Below, in pieces: positions 18,784 to 27,232 of a stretch of 41,967 nucleotides of DNA. Position 1 is the first letter of the stretch, and each line of letters starts with the position of its first letter. Source of the DNA: a virus; the IMG/VR virus record IMGVR_UViG_3300003323_000394, positions 1 to 41,967 of that record, one strand, 5' to 3'. The notes below the pieces were generated by a model. The model made no database searches, was not told where the DNA came from, and saw only the letters and a list, made by a program, of their open reading frames with translations. The position numbers were made by a program, and so were the translations under genes.

Positions 18784-20166
18784 GTGCAGCACCTTCTTGA
18801 ACAGGCGCTCGCCTCGAACAACGCGAAAGCCATCAGCCTCGCCCTGAAGCTGGTCCAGCACCCGCTCACCCGCTTCAAGCCGAGGCCCGATCAGTCCCAT
18901 CTCCTCGACCAGCAGAGCAGCTTCTACGAGGACAGCGGACACGGCATCGCCGTTGGCCTCGGCGGCAACGGCAGCGGCAAGAGCTATTGCAGCAGTGCCC
19001 GCGTGGCACGCTTCCTGTTCACCACGCCGCCGCCAGAGCCGCTGACGCCCTTCTGGGTGCTGTCGCAGAACATGGAGTTGGCCACGGGCACCTGCTGGCT
19101 CCAGAACCTCAGCAAGTTCATCCTGCCCGAGTTCATCCACGACACCGTTTGGTTCAGCGCCGCCAAGGGCCTGCCCCGCACGGTCATCCTCAAGCCGCAC
19201 GCCAACGGCAACTCGTGGGTCATCGAGTTCAAGAGCTACGATCAGGGCCGAGCCGCCCTGCAAGGCAGCAACGTCGCGGGCTGGTGGTGCGACGAACAGG
19301 CCGACTTCACGATCATCACGGAGCTTCTAGCCCGGACCCGCAAGTGGTCGCTGCCCGCCAACAAGACCTACAGCCTGACGCCCATCGACCCTGACCTGAA
19401 GCTGGAGGAGATCGCCGCCAACCCGGACCAGTGGCCCGACTGGACCTTCTACCGCTTCAACACCCGCTGCAACGACCAGATCAACCCGGACTTCGTGCGG
19501 CAGATCGAGGCCAACGAGATCAGCGAACTCGTCGAGACGCGCCTCACCGGGGCCTTCGCCACCTACGAAGGCCAGATCTACAAGCAGTTCGACAGCAAGC
19601 TGCACGTCGTCGAGCCGTTCGACATCCCGAGGACGTGGCTGCACGTCCGGGGCCTCGACCTCGGCTGGAGCCACGCCACGGCCTGCGTCTGGGGTGCCAA
19701 GGACCACGAGGGCAACCTGTTCATCTACCGCGAGTATCTCAAGAGCCACACCAGCGTCGAGGATCACGTCAAGGAGATCAACGGCGACTGGAGCACCTTC
19801 ATCAACCGGGGCAGCACCTATGCCGACCCAGCCGCCGCCCAGACCTTGCACGAGTTCGCCCTGCGCGGCCTGCCCACGGCCTCGGCCAACAAGGAGGTGC
19901 TGGCGGGCATCGCCACCGTGCAGTCGTTGCTGCGAGCAGGTGCAGACGGCAAGCCGAAGCTATTCATCTTCAAGTCGTGCCCGCTGCTGATCAGCCAGAT
20001 TCGCACCTACATCTGGGACAAGAGCAAGGCCGACAAGCCGCTGAAGGTGAACGACGACCTCGTGGACGCGCTGCGCTACCTGTGCCACTCGCACCGCATG
20101 GAGGGCGACAGGATCAAGTACGAGCCGCTGAAGCTGCCAGAACGGCAGAGAAAGTTGGGGTTCTGA
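18784..20166 (+). CDS. terL: Terminase large subunit
   Basis: A 460-residue packaging motor. Walker A is GGNGSGKS (60-67), Walker B ends in WWCDE (167-171), and the C-terminal RNase H-like nuclease shows Asp292 (GLDLGWSH), Asp348 (YADPA) and the NDDLVDALRY block (423-432). It powers DNA translocation into the prohead and cuts the concatemer. GTG start with AAGGAGG just upstream. The length is usual for the family. Confidence 0.95.
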   Translation: MQHLLEQALASNNAKAISLALKLVQHPLTRFKPRPDQSHLLDQQSSFYEDSGHGIAVGLGGNGSGKSYCSSARVARFLFTTPPPEPLTPFWVLSQNMELATGTCWLQNLSKFILPEFIHDTVWFSAAKGLPRTVILKPHANGNSWVIEFKSYDQGRAALQGSNVAGWWCDEQADFTIITELLARTRKWSLPANKTYSLTPIDPDLKLEEIAANPDQWPDWTFYRFNTRCNDQINPDFVRQIEANEISELVETRLTGAFATYEGQIYKQFDSKLHVVEPFDIPRTWLHVRGLDLGWSHATACVWGAKDHEGNLFIYREYLKSHTSVEDHVKEINGDWSTFINRGSTYADPAAAQTLHEFALRGLPTASANKEVLAGIATVQSLLRAGADGKPKLFIFKSCPLLISQIRTYIWDKSKADKPLKVNDDLVDALRYLCHSHRMEGDRIKYEPLKLPERQRKLGF

Positions 20167-20180
20167 CACTCTGTTACACC

Positions 20181-21200
20181 ATGCGTGTCTTCCTCCACAT
20201 TGACGGCACCGAGGGCCAGAGCCTCTACCGAGCCATCCTGCCAGCAAAGCACCTGACCGAACCGCTGGCCGAGGAGGGCATCGAACTGCACGCCGCCAGC
20301 AAGCTCACCAGCAGCGACTACGACGTGTTCATCTTCCACCGGCTGCTGTCACCGCTCTACATGGATCATGTGTTGCGGCTGAAGCGAGCGGGCAAAACGA
20401 TCATCTGGGAACTTGACGACGACGTGTTCCACCTGCCCGACTGGAACCCGGCCCGACGCTTCTACGAGCAGCAGGACAGCAGCCTGTACATCATGCGCGA
20501 CATGGCCGACCACATCATCGTCAGCACCGAACCGCTGGCGAAACTGCTCGGCCCCAAGGCCACCGTCCTGCCGAACCTGATCGACCTCGAACTGTGGCCC
20601 AGCCCGCCGCATAGGCACGACGGCCCGGTGCGCGTCGTCTGGGCTGGCAGCATCCACCACCAGAAAGACCTCGACCTGCTGGTGGAGCCGATCAACGACC
20701 TGCTGGACGAGTTCGGCGAGCAGGTGTACTTCCTGTTCTTCGGCGACCTGCCCGACGCCTTCAGCGAGGCCCTTCACGTCAAGTACACCCACCTTGTCCT
20801 CACCGTGCCTGCCGACAGGGTGAGGGGCAAGGTGGGCCTTGTGCAACTCGTGCCGACCAGCCAGTACCCCAAGACGCTCACGGCCATCCAGCCCGACATC
20901 GGCCTTGCCCCGCTCTGCGATCACCCATTCAACGACAGCAAGAGCAACATCAAGTGGCTGGAGTACAGCCTCGCCGGGGCCGCGACGGTGGCCAGCCCAG
21001 CGCCGCCCTACGCCTGCATCGAGTACGGCATTGACGGCCTGCTGGCCGACAACTGGCTAGACGAGGTAGCCGTGCTGATCGAGGAGCCCGAGCTACGCGG
21101 CCTGATCGCGGCCAATGCCCGCCTTCGAGTCGAGCAGGAGTTCTCGTGGCAGGGCAAGGGCAAGCAGGTGTGGCTCGACTTCTTCAGGAGCTTGAAATGA
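20181..21200 (+). CDS. GT-B-fold glycosyltransferase (GT4-like)
   Basis: A 339-residue protein. An N-terminal Rossmann-type half (MRVFLHIDG, then WELDDDVFHLP at about 75-85) and a C-terminal half with VRVVWAGSIHHQKDLDLL (about 152-169) and SNIKWLEYSLAGAATVAS (about 254-271) follow the GT4 pattern, where the second block binds the nucleotide sugar. Similar enzymes occur beside terminase genes in several phages, probably decorating virion proteins. The start ATG 20181 has no Shine-Dalgarno site. The 3' end overlaps the antisense LAGLIDADG gene by 17 bases. Confidence 0.85.
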   Translation: MRVFLHIDGTEGQSLYRAILPAKHLTEPLAEEGIELHAASKLTSSDYDVFIFHRLLSPLYMDHVLRLKRAGKTIIWELDDDVFHLPDWNPARRFYEQQDSSLYIMRDMADHIIVSTEPLAKLLGPKATVLPNLIDLELWPSPPHRHDGPVRVVWAGSIHHQKDLDLLVEPINDLLDEFGEQVYFLFFGDLPDAFSEALHVKYTHLVLTVPADRVRGKVGLVQLVPTSQYPKTLTAIQPDIGLAPLCDHPFNDSKSNIKWLEYSLAGAATVASPAPPYACIEYGIDGLLADNWLDEVAVLIEEPELRGLIAANARLRVEQEFSWQGKGKQVWLDFFRSLK

Positions 21201-22005
21201 GGCCGGGGAAGTGGCCAGACTTGGCACGATAGCCACGCGCGAGCCAGTAGTCGGCATTCTTCTGCTTCCTCGGCAGAGAGATTGGTGCCTTGCGGTACAA
21301 ACGATCAATGACGTGGATCGCTGCCATTCCTTGAACGGTGAATCTGTACATGCTCCCCGCAGTGAAGATGCTTCCCTTGTTAGGATAAATGCTTTGTGCA
21401 AAGTCTTGGAAGTGCCGACAACAGAGCTTACTTCCGATCAAACCTATGACGGGCCACGGGCGGGTTTTGATCACCCAGCCATCACCATCAATCAGACCAC
21501 GCCAGAAGTGATGGTTGTTCACGAAGATGGGAAGGACATCGGCGCTGAAGCTCTTCCGGGGGTGCATTCCCATTGAACGCAGTGTGTCACAAAGGCGCTT
21601 TGATGAAACCTGAAGTGTGGCCAAGGTGTGATCGTCCTTGACTTCAGTGTACACTGGTTGGTTACTGCCAAGGAAGTCTCTGAAGGACTCGACATGGCAG
21701 CGGTCCTTGTCAGCGAGCGAGAGCTTCAAGACGTAGTAGCTGCCTTTGCGTTTAGCCAAACCGCCATCCGCGAGAAGCAGACCAAACCAATAGGCACTAA
21801 CGTCCGTGATGATGTCGAAGGCGGCTTCGTTCAGGGAATAGGTGCGGCCAGCACCTCCCTTTCGCGGTTCCTTTCCGTGTCTGCGGAGGATGTTGGTGAC
21901 GGTCTTCTTGTCGATGCCGAACATGGCCCCAACCTCCCGCGAGGTAAGGCCAGTCTCGTACTCGGCAATGACTTTGAGTTCCAAAGCTGGAGTGAGTTTG
22001 TTCAT
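21184..22005 (-). CDS. LAGLIDADG homing endonuclease
   Basis: A 273-residue protein with two LAGLIDADG helices, WFGLLLADG (73-81) and WRGLIDGDG (168-176), so it should act as a monomer with an asymmetric site. A helix-turn-helix at about 18-42 (LTSREVGAMFGIDKKTVTNIL) adds DNA contacts. It lies antisense between two plus-strand glycosyltransferase genes and is AT-richer than they are, as expected of a recently acquired free-standing homing gene. No intron boundaries are apparent around it. Confidence 0.9.
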   Translation of the reverse strand: MNKLTPALELKVIAEYETGLTSREVGAMFGIDKKTVTNILRRHGKEPRKGGAGRTYSLNEAAFDIITDVSAYWFGLLLADGGLAKRKGSYYVLKLSLADKDRCHVESFRDFLGSNQPVYTEVKDDHTLATLQVSSKRLCDTLRSMGMHPRKSFSADVLPIFVNNHHFWRGLIDGDGWVIKTRPWPVIGLIGSKLCCRHFQDFAQSIYPNKGSIFTAGSMYRFTVQGMAAIHVIDRLYRKAPISLPRKQKNADYWLARGYRAKSGHFPGLISSS

Positions 22006-22044
22006 TCCCCGATATTACCAGATCAGATGTGAAAGGTCAATTCA

Positions 22045-22800
22045 ATGCTATCATTCAGTTCATCAGGGAACGCAGGCGATCTCTTCTTCGCCATCCCAAC
22101 CATCCTGTCCATGACGGAGCGCTTCGGCGGGCCAGCCAACCTCTACGTCAAGACGGACGTGCCCGCTGACTACCACGAAGGCAGGAACCATCCTCTCGGC
22201 AACGTTAGGATGAACACGGCCTTCGCCGAGTCCATCATCCCCTTGCTCAAGGCGCAGCCCGTCTTCAACGAGGTGGCGATCCACACCGACCAGCAGATCG
22301 ACATAGATCTCGACCTGTTCCGTTGCACCCAGATCAACTACGCGGCGGGCTGCTTGGCGCGGTTCTACTTCTACGCCTTTCAGGCCCACTACGACCTCGC
22401 CCAGCCGTGGCTGTGGGTTGAGCCCGATGAGCGGTTCGATGGCCGCGTGGTCGTGAACCGCACGGCGGGCTACAGGAACCCGCGCCTGTCGTACAAGTTC
22501 CTCAACGAGCACGCCCCGGTCTTCCTCGGCCTGCCGCGCGAGTTCGACGAGTTCAAGATGGACTGCCCCAGCGCCACCTACCAGCCCACCGCGACCTTCT
22601 TTGAAGCTGCCCGCATCATCAGGGCGAGCCGCGTCTTCGTGGCCAACCAGTCGAGCCTGTTCGCCATCGCCGAGGGCCTGAAGGTGCCGAGGGTGCTGGA
22701 GGTATGCCTGTTCAGCCCCAACGTCATCCCGCACGGGGCGACGGGTCGTGATGCCGTCAACCAGCTTGGCTTTGAGGCCAACGTGAAGGATCTCCTTTAA
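22045..22800 (+). CDS. Glycosyltransferase-like protein (GT9-like)
   Basis: A 251-residue protein. The opening FSSSGNAGDLFFAIPTI (4-20) matches the GxxGDxxxxxP start of heptosyltransferase-like GT-B enzymes, and VFVANQSSLFAIAEGLKVPRVLEV (about 193-216) matches their C-terminal nucleotide-binding region (NDSGxxH variant). The catalytic Asp and His are not evident, so activity is uncertain. It lies between a homing endonuclease and the portal, and probably modifies virion or surface sugars with the other transferases. Confidence 0.7.
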   Translation: MLSFSSSGNAGDLFFAIPTILSMTERFGGPANLYVKTDVPADYHEGRNHPLGNVRMNTAFAESIIPLLKAQPVFNEVAIHTDQQIDIDLDLFRCTQINYAAGCLARFYFYAFQAHYDLAQPWLWVEPDERFDGRVVVNRTAGYRNPRLSYKFLNEHAPVFLGLPREFDEFKMDCPSATYQPTATFFEAARIIRASRVFVANQSSLFAIAEGLKVPRVLEVCLFSPNVIPHGATGRDAVNQLGFEANVKDLL

Positions 22801-22824
22801 CGACAACTTCTGTCGCTTGTGTCA

Positions 22825-22831
22825 CTACATA
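22825..22831 (+). promoter_or_regulatory. Late promoter box CTACATA
   Basis: CTACATA exactly five bases before ATG 22837, which supports that ATG over the GTG at 22819 as portal start. Confidence 0.7.
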
Positions 22832-22836
22832 GCGAC

Positions 22837-24807
22837 ATGCAGAGCAGTGTCCAAGAAGCAGCAGCCAAGTTCAACAAGAGCCCGCGCACCATCCAGAGAT
22901 GGATCAAGAGCGGCAAGCTCGTCGCCCAGACGGTCAATGGCAAGGTCAAGTACGACCTGACCATCCAGCCCATCGGCGGTCTCAACCCAACCCAGACCAT
23001 CAGCACCAACCTCCCGCCACCAGCAGGAGGAAGCTGGATCGTCAACCCTGTCCAGATCCACACTGGCGTCATCACGGGCGGCAAGCGGTTCTACGTCCCC
23101 AGCGACCTCGCGGTCATCACCAGCCGCGACAACGCCCGCTCGATGTGGAATAACCTCGTCATCCGCGAGGCACTCCAGAGCCGCCTCTGGGCAGCAGCGG
23201 AACAGTCAGGCCACGTCGAGCCAGAAGATCCCAAGGACAAGCGGCAACTCAAGGTGGCCAGCGAGATCCAGAAGGTCATCGACAACATCCCCAACCTGTT
23301 GAAGCTGAAGTACAGCCTGCTGAAGAGCCGCTGGTTCGGCTGCTACGGCGCGATGCTCAAGTACCGCTGGAAGGCCCACCGCCTCGCCGTGGCCGACTGG
23401 AGCCCTGTTCATGGCGACTCGATCCTGTTCGCTCAAGACAACGATGACATCGCCGTTTACACGACCATCGGCGGTGGCGTCGGTGTCAAGCCCGTCACCA
23501 GCGAGGCCGGTTACATTGGACGTGCCCACGTCATCGAGGACGACCGCCAGATCGAGTTCGACGACCGGGGCCTGCCCTACCAGCGCATCGGCACCCATGA
23601 GCGGGACGCCTTCCTGCTCATGGCTTACGACCCCGACCCGACCGACTTCTTGGAGATCAGGCGAAGCGGCGCGGTCAAGGGCCTTGGCATCAGGAGCACC
23701 GTCTATCCGACGTGGTACGCCGCTCAGGAGGTGCTGGGCAACTTGATGGACTGGCTGGAGCGAATCGGCACCGGCCTGACCATCTACAAGTTCCTGCGCG
23801 GCAACGAGGCCAGCTACAACGCCGCCAAGGAGCTTGCCGAGAGCCAGTCCAATCAGGCCGTCATGCTCATCCCGGTTGATCCCGAGATGAACAGCGGCAG
23901 GCCCGTCGAGGGCGTGGAGAGGATCGAGCCCAGCGCCGTTGGCCTCGACAACATGCTGAAGGTGGTGGAAGACCTGTTCAACTCCCAGATCAGGCGGTTC
24001 ATCGTCGGGCAGGACAGCACGAGCCGCCCTGTCAGCAGCGGCCTCAACAGCAACCTCGCCGACATCCACGAGAACACCTTCAGCCGCATCGTGGCATTCG
24101 ACTGCCAAGACCTCGCCCAGTGCCTCACGCACCAGCTTGTCCGGGTGCTGCACAAGTGGAACCACCCAGACGACCTCGACTTCACCTGCAAGTACGTCAT
24201 CGACTACGACTCGTCCGACGTGGACAAGCAGATGCAGGCGATCAAGACGGCGTGGGAAATGGGCGTCGGGTTCGACGCAGATGAGGTGCGCAGCCTCACC
24301 GGCATGAGCAAGCCCGACCTCGATGCAGTCGTCTTGAAGAAGAACGAGGGCCAGCAGGCCGAGCACGCCCCGGAGCAGGGACAGCAGGAGGGCACCGACG
24401 AGCAGGCCGAGACAGCGGCGACAGGAGAACTGGCCCAGACGGTCGGTGGCCTGACGGCCATTTCGGCACTCCAACAGTCCTACTACGAGGGGAAGATCCC
24501 CCAAGAGGCGTGCATCGCCAACGTCGTGTTGCTGTTCGGCTTCAGCCGTGAGCAAGCCGCCAGCCTGTTCCCCGAGATCCCGCCCGAGAAGCTCACCGAG
24601 GACGAAGGGCAGGCCCCGCCAGAAGGAGCAGCACCAGAGGCAGAGGCCCCGCCAGAAGAAGGACTGGAGCTATTCCGTTACGCGAGCGAGGACGCCCCGG
24701 ACCCCGACGTGCAGCTTCTCGCCGTGGCCGAGATCCTCACCAGCGAGGCCGACGACGACCAGAAGCGCGGTGCCATCTACTCAGTGCTCGGCAAGGAGGC
24801 TGAGTAA
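22837..24807 (+). CDS. Portal protein (Mu gp29/DUF935-like) with N-terminal helix-turn-helix
   Basis: A 656-residue portal. Residues 1-40 form an excisionase-like helix-turn-helix (SVQEAAAKFNKSPRTIQRWIKSG), unusual for portals. The body (about 60-490) follows the Mu gp29 type: LAVITSRDNARSMW, a stretch of helices, GLGIRSTVYPTWYAA and VGQDSTSRPVSSGLNS (about 388-403). The C-terminal 130 residues are acidic, Glu/Pro/Ala-rich and probably flexible. The portal is the dodecameric gate for DNA entry and exit. Its stop overlaps the next start by one base (TAATG). The helix-turn-helix could contact terminase or DNA, which is inference. Confidence 0.85.
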   Translation: MQSSVQEAAAKFNKSPRTIQRWIKSGKLVAQTVNGKVKYDLTIQPIGGLNPTQTISTNLPPPAGGSWIVNPVQIHTGVITGGKRFYVPSDLAVITSRDNARSMWNNLVIREALQSRLWAAAEQSGHVEPEDPKDKRQLKVASEIQKVIDNIPNLLKLKYSLLKSRWFGCYGAMLKYRWKAHRLAVADWSPVHGDSILFAQDNDDIAVYTTIGGGVGVKPVTSEAGYIGRAHVIEDDRQIEFDDRGLPYQRIGTHERDAFLLMAYDPDPTDFLEIRRSGAVKGLGIRSTVYPTWYAAQEVLGNLMDWLERIGTGLTIYKFLRGNEASYNAAKELAESQSNQAVMLIPVDPEMNSGRPVEGVERIEPSAVGLDNMLKVVEDLFNSQIRRFIVGQDSTSRPVSSGLNSNLADIHENTFSRIVAFDCQDLAQCLTHQLVRVLHKWNHPDDLDFTCKYVIDYDSSDVDKQMQAIKTAWEMGVGFDADEVRSLTGMSKPDLDAVVLKKNEGQQAEHAPEQGQQEGTDEQAETAATGELAQTVGGLTAISALQQSYYEGKIPQEACIANVVLLFGFSREQAASLFPEIPPEKLTEDEGQAPPEGAAPEAEAPPEEGLELFRYASEDAPDPDVQLLAVAEILTSEADDDQKRGAIYSVLGKEAE

Positions 24808-26951
24808 TGGCTGGCTTCACCGGCAAGAAGAAGGACAAGCTCGGGAGAGAAACCTGCTGGCAGGACGGCAAGCGGGTGCCGTGCCCCAAGGAGGGCAAGA
24901 CCCCCAAGGGCAAGAAGACCGCCGCCGCCAGCGCCGAGGACGTGCGAGCCGACATCAAGACGACGCTGGCCAGAGGGGCGACCCCAGCCGATGTGGAGCG
25001 GATCGCCGCCGCGATGGCCAAGTTGTCCCAGAACGACATCAACGCCTTGAAGAAGGAGTTGTCCGTCAAGATCGGCGGCAAGAAGGAGGCGCAGGCCCGC
25101 GTTGTGGCCGAGCAGGCGTTGACGGGCAAGAAGACCACTACGCCCAAGGCCAGTGGCCTCGACGACGTGCGGGCTGACATCAAGACTACGCTGGCCCGAG
25201 GCCCCACGCCAGCCGATGTGGACCGCATCAGCGCCGCGATGGCGAAGCTGTCGCAGCAGGACATCAATGCCATCAAGAAGGAACTGGCGATCAAGGTCGG
25301 TGGCAAGAAGGAGGCGCAGGCCAAGACCATCGCCGAGCAGGCCCTCGCCACGGCCAAGCCCAAGGAGGAGCCCCAGAAGAAGGAGCCAGCCCCAAAGGCC
25401 GAGAGGCCCAAGCCAGCCCCAAAGGCGAGCGGCACGCTGGACCCGGACCTTTCGCCCACCGGCAGACGGGCTGTGATGAAGGCGGTGCAGGGCCTCCAGA
25501 AGTCGAAGGATCTGACGCCAGAGCAGAGGAAAGAGTTCTTCGACGCCACGCAGCGCGTCATCAAGAACATGCCGCCCAAGGCGCAGGAGCGGATGGCCCA
25601 GATCGGCTTCAACTACTTCGGCGACAAGGAGAAGCTGGTCGAGGGGATCGTCGATAGCTTCCCGCCCGAGAAGCAGTCCAAGGCCCGCGAGAAGCTCAAG
25701 GTGCCGCCCGCTGGAGTGTACTCACCTGTTCACGACGGCGTGTTCGTGGACGGTAGCCGTGTCGGCACCTCCACCGAAGCAGCCGCTCGCAAGCTGGGCC
25801 GGGCCGTCTATGCCCACGAGATTTACGCTCATGAGATGGCCCACGGCCTCGACGGCAAGACCTTCGCCCACAGCGCCGGTCCTGAATGGCAAGCGGCGTG
25901 GAAGGCCGAACTGCAAGGTGGCCAACTGACCGAGTACGCGGCAGGCGAGGCCCGCGAGGGCTGGGCTGAGTTTGGCAGGCTTCTCTTCGATGGAGAGCAC
26001 GACCTCAGCCAAGTCAAGCAGAAGTACCCGAAGTGCTGGGCCGTCTTCGACAAGCTCGGCTTCGCCCCGGAGGTGAAGGTCAAGGCGCAGTACGCGGCCA
26101 AGGGAGTTCATCTCGACGACATCTTCTCGAACAAGGTAGTGCTCGACAAGGACGGCACCCACGCCGACATGCTGATCGAGGACAAGGAGAAGTACAGCGC
26201 CGACTTCGAGGGCAAGCATCCGAGAGACGAGGACGGTCAGTTCACCGAGGGACAGGACCAGCAGGCCAAGAGCAAGCCACCAGCCAGCAGGAGCGGCCCG
26301 GAGGGGCAGGAGAAGGAAGAGAGGAAGGGCGGCAGGCGCAAGGGCGAGAAGCTGCCACCACCGGGGCCGGTGCCGCCTCGTGAGGAGCCCGTGGACGAGG
26401 AGCACGAGCAGCGACTCTTTGAGACACAAACGCAGGCATCGCAATCCCTGTACGATGCGGTGCAGGCAGGGACGATCACGCAGGACGAGGCCGACCGCAG
26501 GCTGGAGCGGATCAACGACGTGATCAACGTGTTGTCCGTGCGGGCTCTGGAGCGGTTCCATGCCAATACGGCGGGCTACCAGTGGCACGCGACTCAGGCG
26601 GACGTGAACGCCGCCTACGAGGCTATGTATCGCCCGCTGGAGGGAGGCGTCGGAGCCTTCTACGACGTGAACACAGGGCTCATCCATCTTGCGGACAACC
26701 ACACGCCGACTTATGCTGAGGAGGTGGCACACGCCATCGACGGCCCCAACTTCGAGATCAGCAACAGCCCAGAGTGGCGTGAGGCGTACCACCACGAGCG
26801 AGGGCGACTCAGCAATGACGCCTACCCCACTTCGGAACGGTACGAGTGGTGGGGAAACCTGATGCGTATTGCCCTCAGCGACCCCGCCTCGTGGGAGTTG
26901 ATCAGGAGGAGATTGCCGCGAAGTGATCGTGTGATGAGGAGATACCTATGA
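24807..26951 (+). CDS. Virion-associated protein with two lethal-factor-like metallopeptidase regions
   Basis: A 714-residue modular protein. Two repeats of about 68 residues lie near 43-110 and 118-186 (both with VRADIKTTLARG.TPADV and KKEAQA), then a Lys/Pro linker. A peptidase domain follows with HEMAHGLDG (342-350, HExxHxxD) and EGWAEF (384-389) as third-ligand region, the anthrax lethal factor-like (M34/ATLF) layout. A KHPRDEDGQF stretch (470-479) precedes a second copy with YAEEVAHAIDG (636-646), where the first His is lost. Its place right after the portal is where Mu-type phages keep MuF head proteins, which often carry effectors. I infer an ejected or capsid-bound enzyme. Confidence 0.7.
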   Translation: MAGFTGKKKDKLGRETCWQDGKRVPCPKEGKTPKGKKTAAASAEDVRADIKTTLARGATPADVERIAAAMAKLSQNDINALKKELSVKIGGKKEAQARVVAEQALTGKKTTTPKASGLDDVRADIKTTLARGPTPADVDRISAAMAKLSQQDINAIKKELAIKVGGKKEAQAKTIAEQALATAKPKEEPQKKEPAPKAERPKPAPKASGTLDPDLSPTGRRAVMKAVQGLQKSKDLTPEQRKEFFDATQRVIKNMPPKAQERMAQIGFNYFGDKEKLVEGIVDSFPPEKQSKAREKLKVPPAGVYSPVHDGVFVDGSRVGTSTEAAARKLGRAVYAHEIYAHEMAHGLDGKTFAHSAGPEWQAAWKAELQGGQLTEYAAGEAREGWAEFGRLLFDGEHDLSQVKQKYPKCWAVFDKLGFAPEVKVKAQYAAKGVHLDDIFSNKVVLDKDGTHADMLIEDKEKYSADFEGKHPRDEDGQFTEGQDQQAKSKPPASRSGPEGQEKEERKGGRRKGEKLPPPGPVPPREEPVDEEHEQRLFETQTQASQSLYDAVQAGTITQDEADRRLERINDVINVLSVRALERFHANTAGYQWHATQADVNAAYEAMYRPLEGGVGAFYDVNTGLIHLADNHTPTYAEEVAHAIDGPNFEISNSPEWREAYHHERGRLSNDAYPTSERYEWWGNLMRIALSDPASWELIRRRLPRSDRVMRRYL

Positions 26952-27160
26952 GCGAAGAACCGCTGAAGATCCGCTTTCCCAACCGGGTCGTGATCGACGA
27001 GTACGGCAACAAGGTGCTGCAACGGGTTGGGAGCGAGGAAGACTTTCAGGCTGATGTCAAAGCAGCCGCCGAGGCCATCTTCAACAGCCTCAGCCCGGAG
27101 GAGCAACAGGAAGTCCTGCGGGAACAGGAGGAGATACGAAAGCGGCGCGGGGCGAAATGA
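26948..27160 (+). CDS. Unknown protein, 70 aa
   Basis: A 70-residue protein that overlaps the previous stop by four bases. A beta start (IRFPNRVVIDEYG) is followed by a long charged helix (about 42-67). No family recognised; its place after the metallopeptidase gene suggests a small head or chaperone protein. A strong terminator follows. Confidence 0.65.
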   Translation: MSEEPLKIRFPNRVVIDEYGNKVLQRVGSEEDFQADVKAAAEAIFNSLSPEEQQEVLREQEEIRKRRGAK

Positions 27161-27178
27161 CGCCGACATGAATACCAC

Positions 27179-27211
27179 AAGGGCACCTGACAACAGGTGC
27201 CCTTTTTCTTT
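27179..27211 (+). terminator. Intrinsic terminator
   Basis: AAGGGCACCTG (27179-27189) and CAGGTGCCCTT (27194-27204) form an 11-bp stem with an ACAA tetraloop, followed by TTTCTTTG. It ends the portal transcript ten bases before a late box. Confidence 0.9.
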
Positions 27212-27220
27212 GCGCGGTGG

Positions 27221-27227
27221 CTACATA
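27221..27227 (+). promoter_or_regulatory. Late promoter box CTACATA
   Basis: CTACATA exactly five bases before ATG 27233, directly downstream of a strong terminator, so transcription must restart here. Confidence 0.75.
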
Positions 27228-27232
27228 CCTCC

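Noticed and set aside
23206-24555. 449-codon open frame antisense to the portal gene
   Set aside because: A GC-rich shadow of the portal reading frame with Val/Leu/Ala/Arg-biased composition and no domain.
27197-27232. Upstream start of the scaffold/protease gene
   Set aside because: The extra codons lie in the terminator stem and T-run; ATG 27233 has the CTACATA box at the conserved distance.
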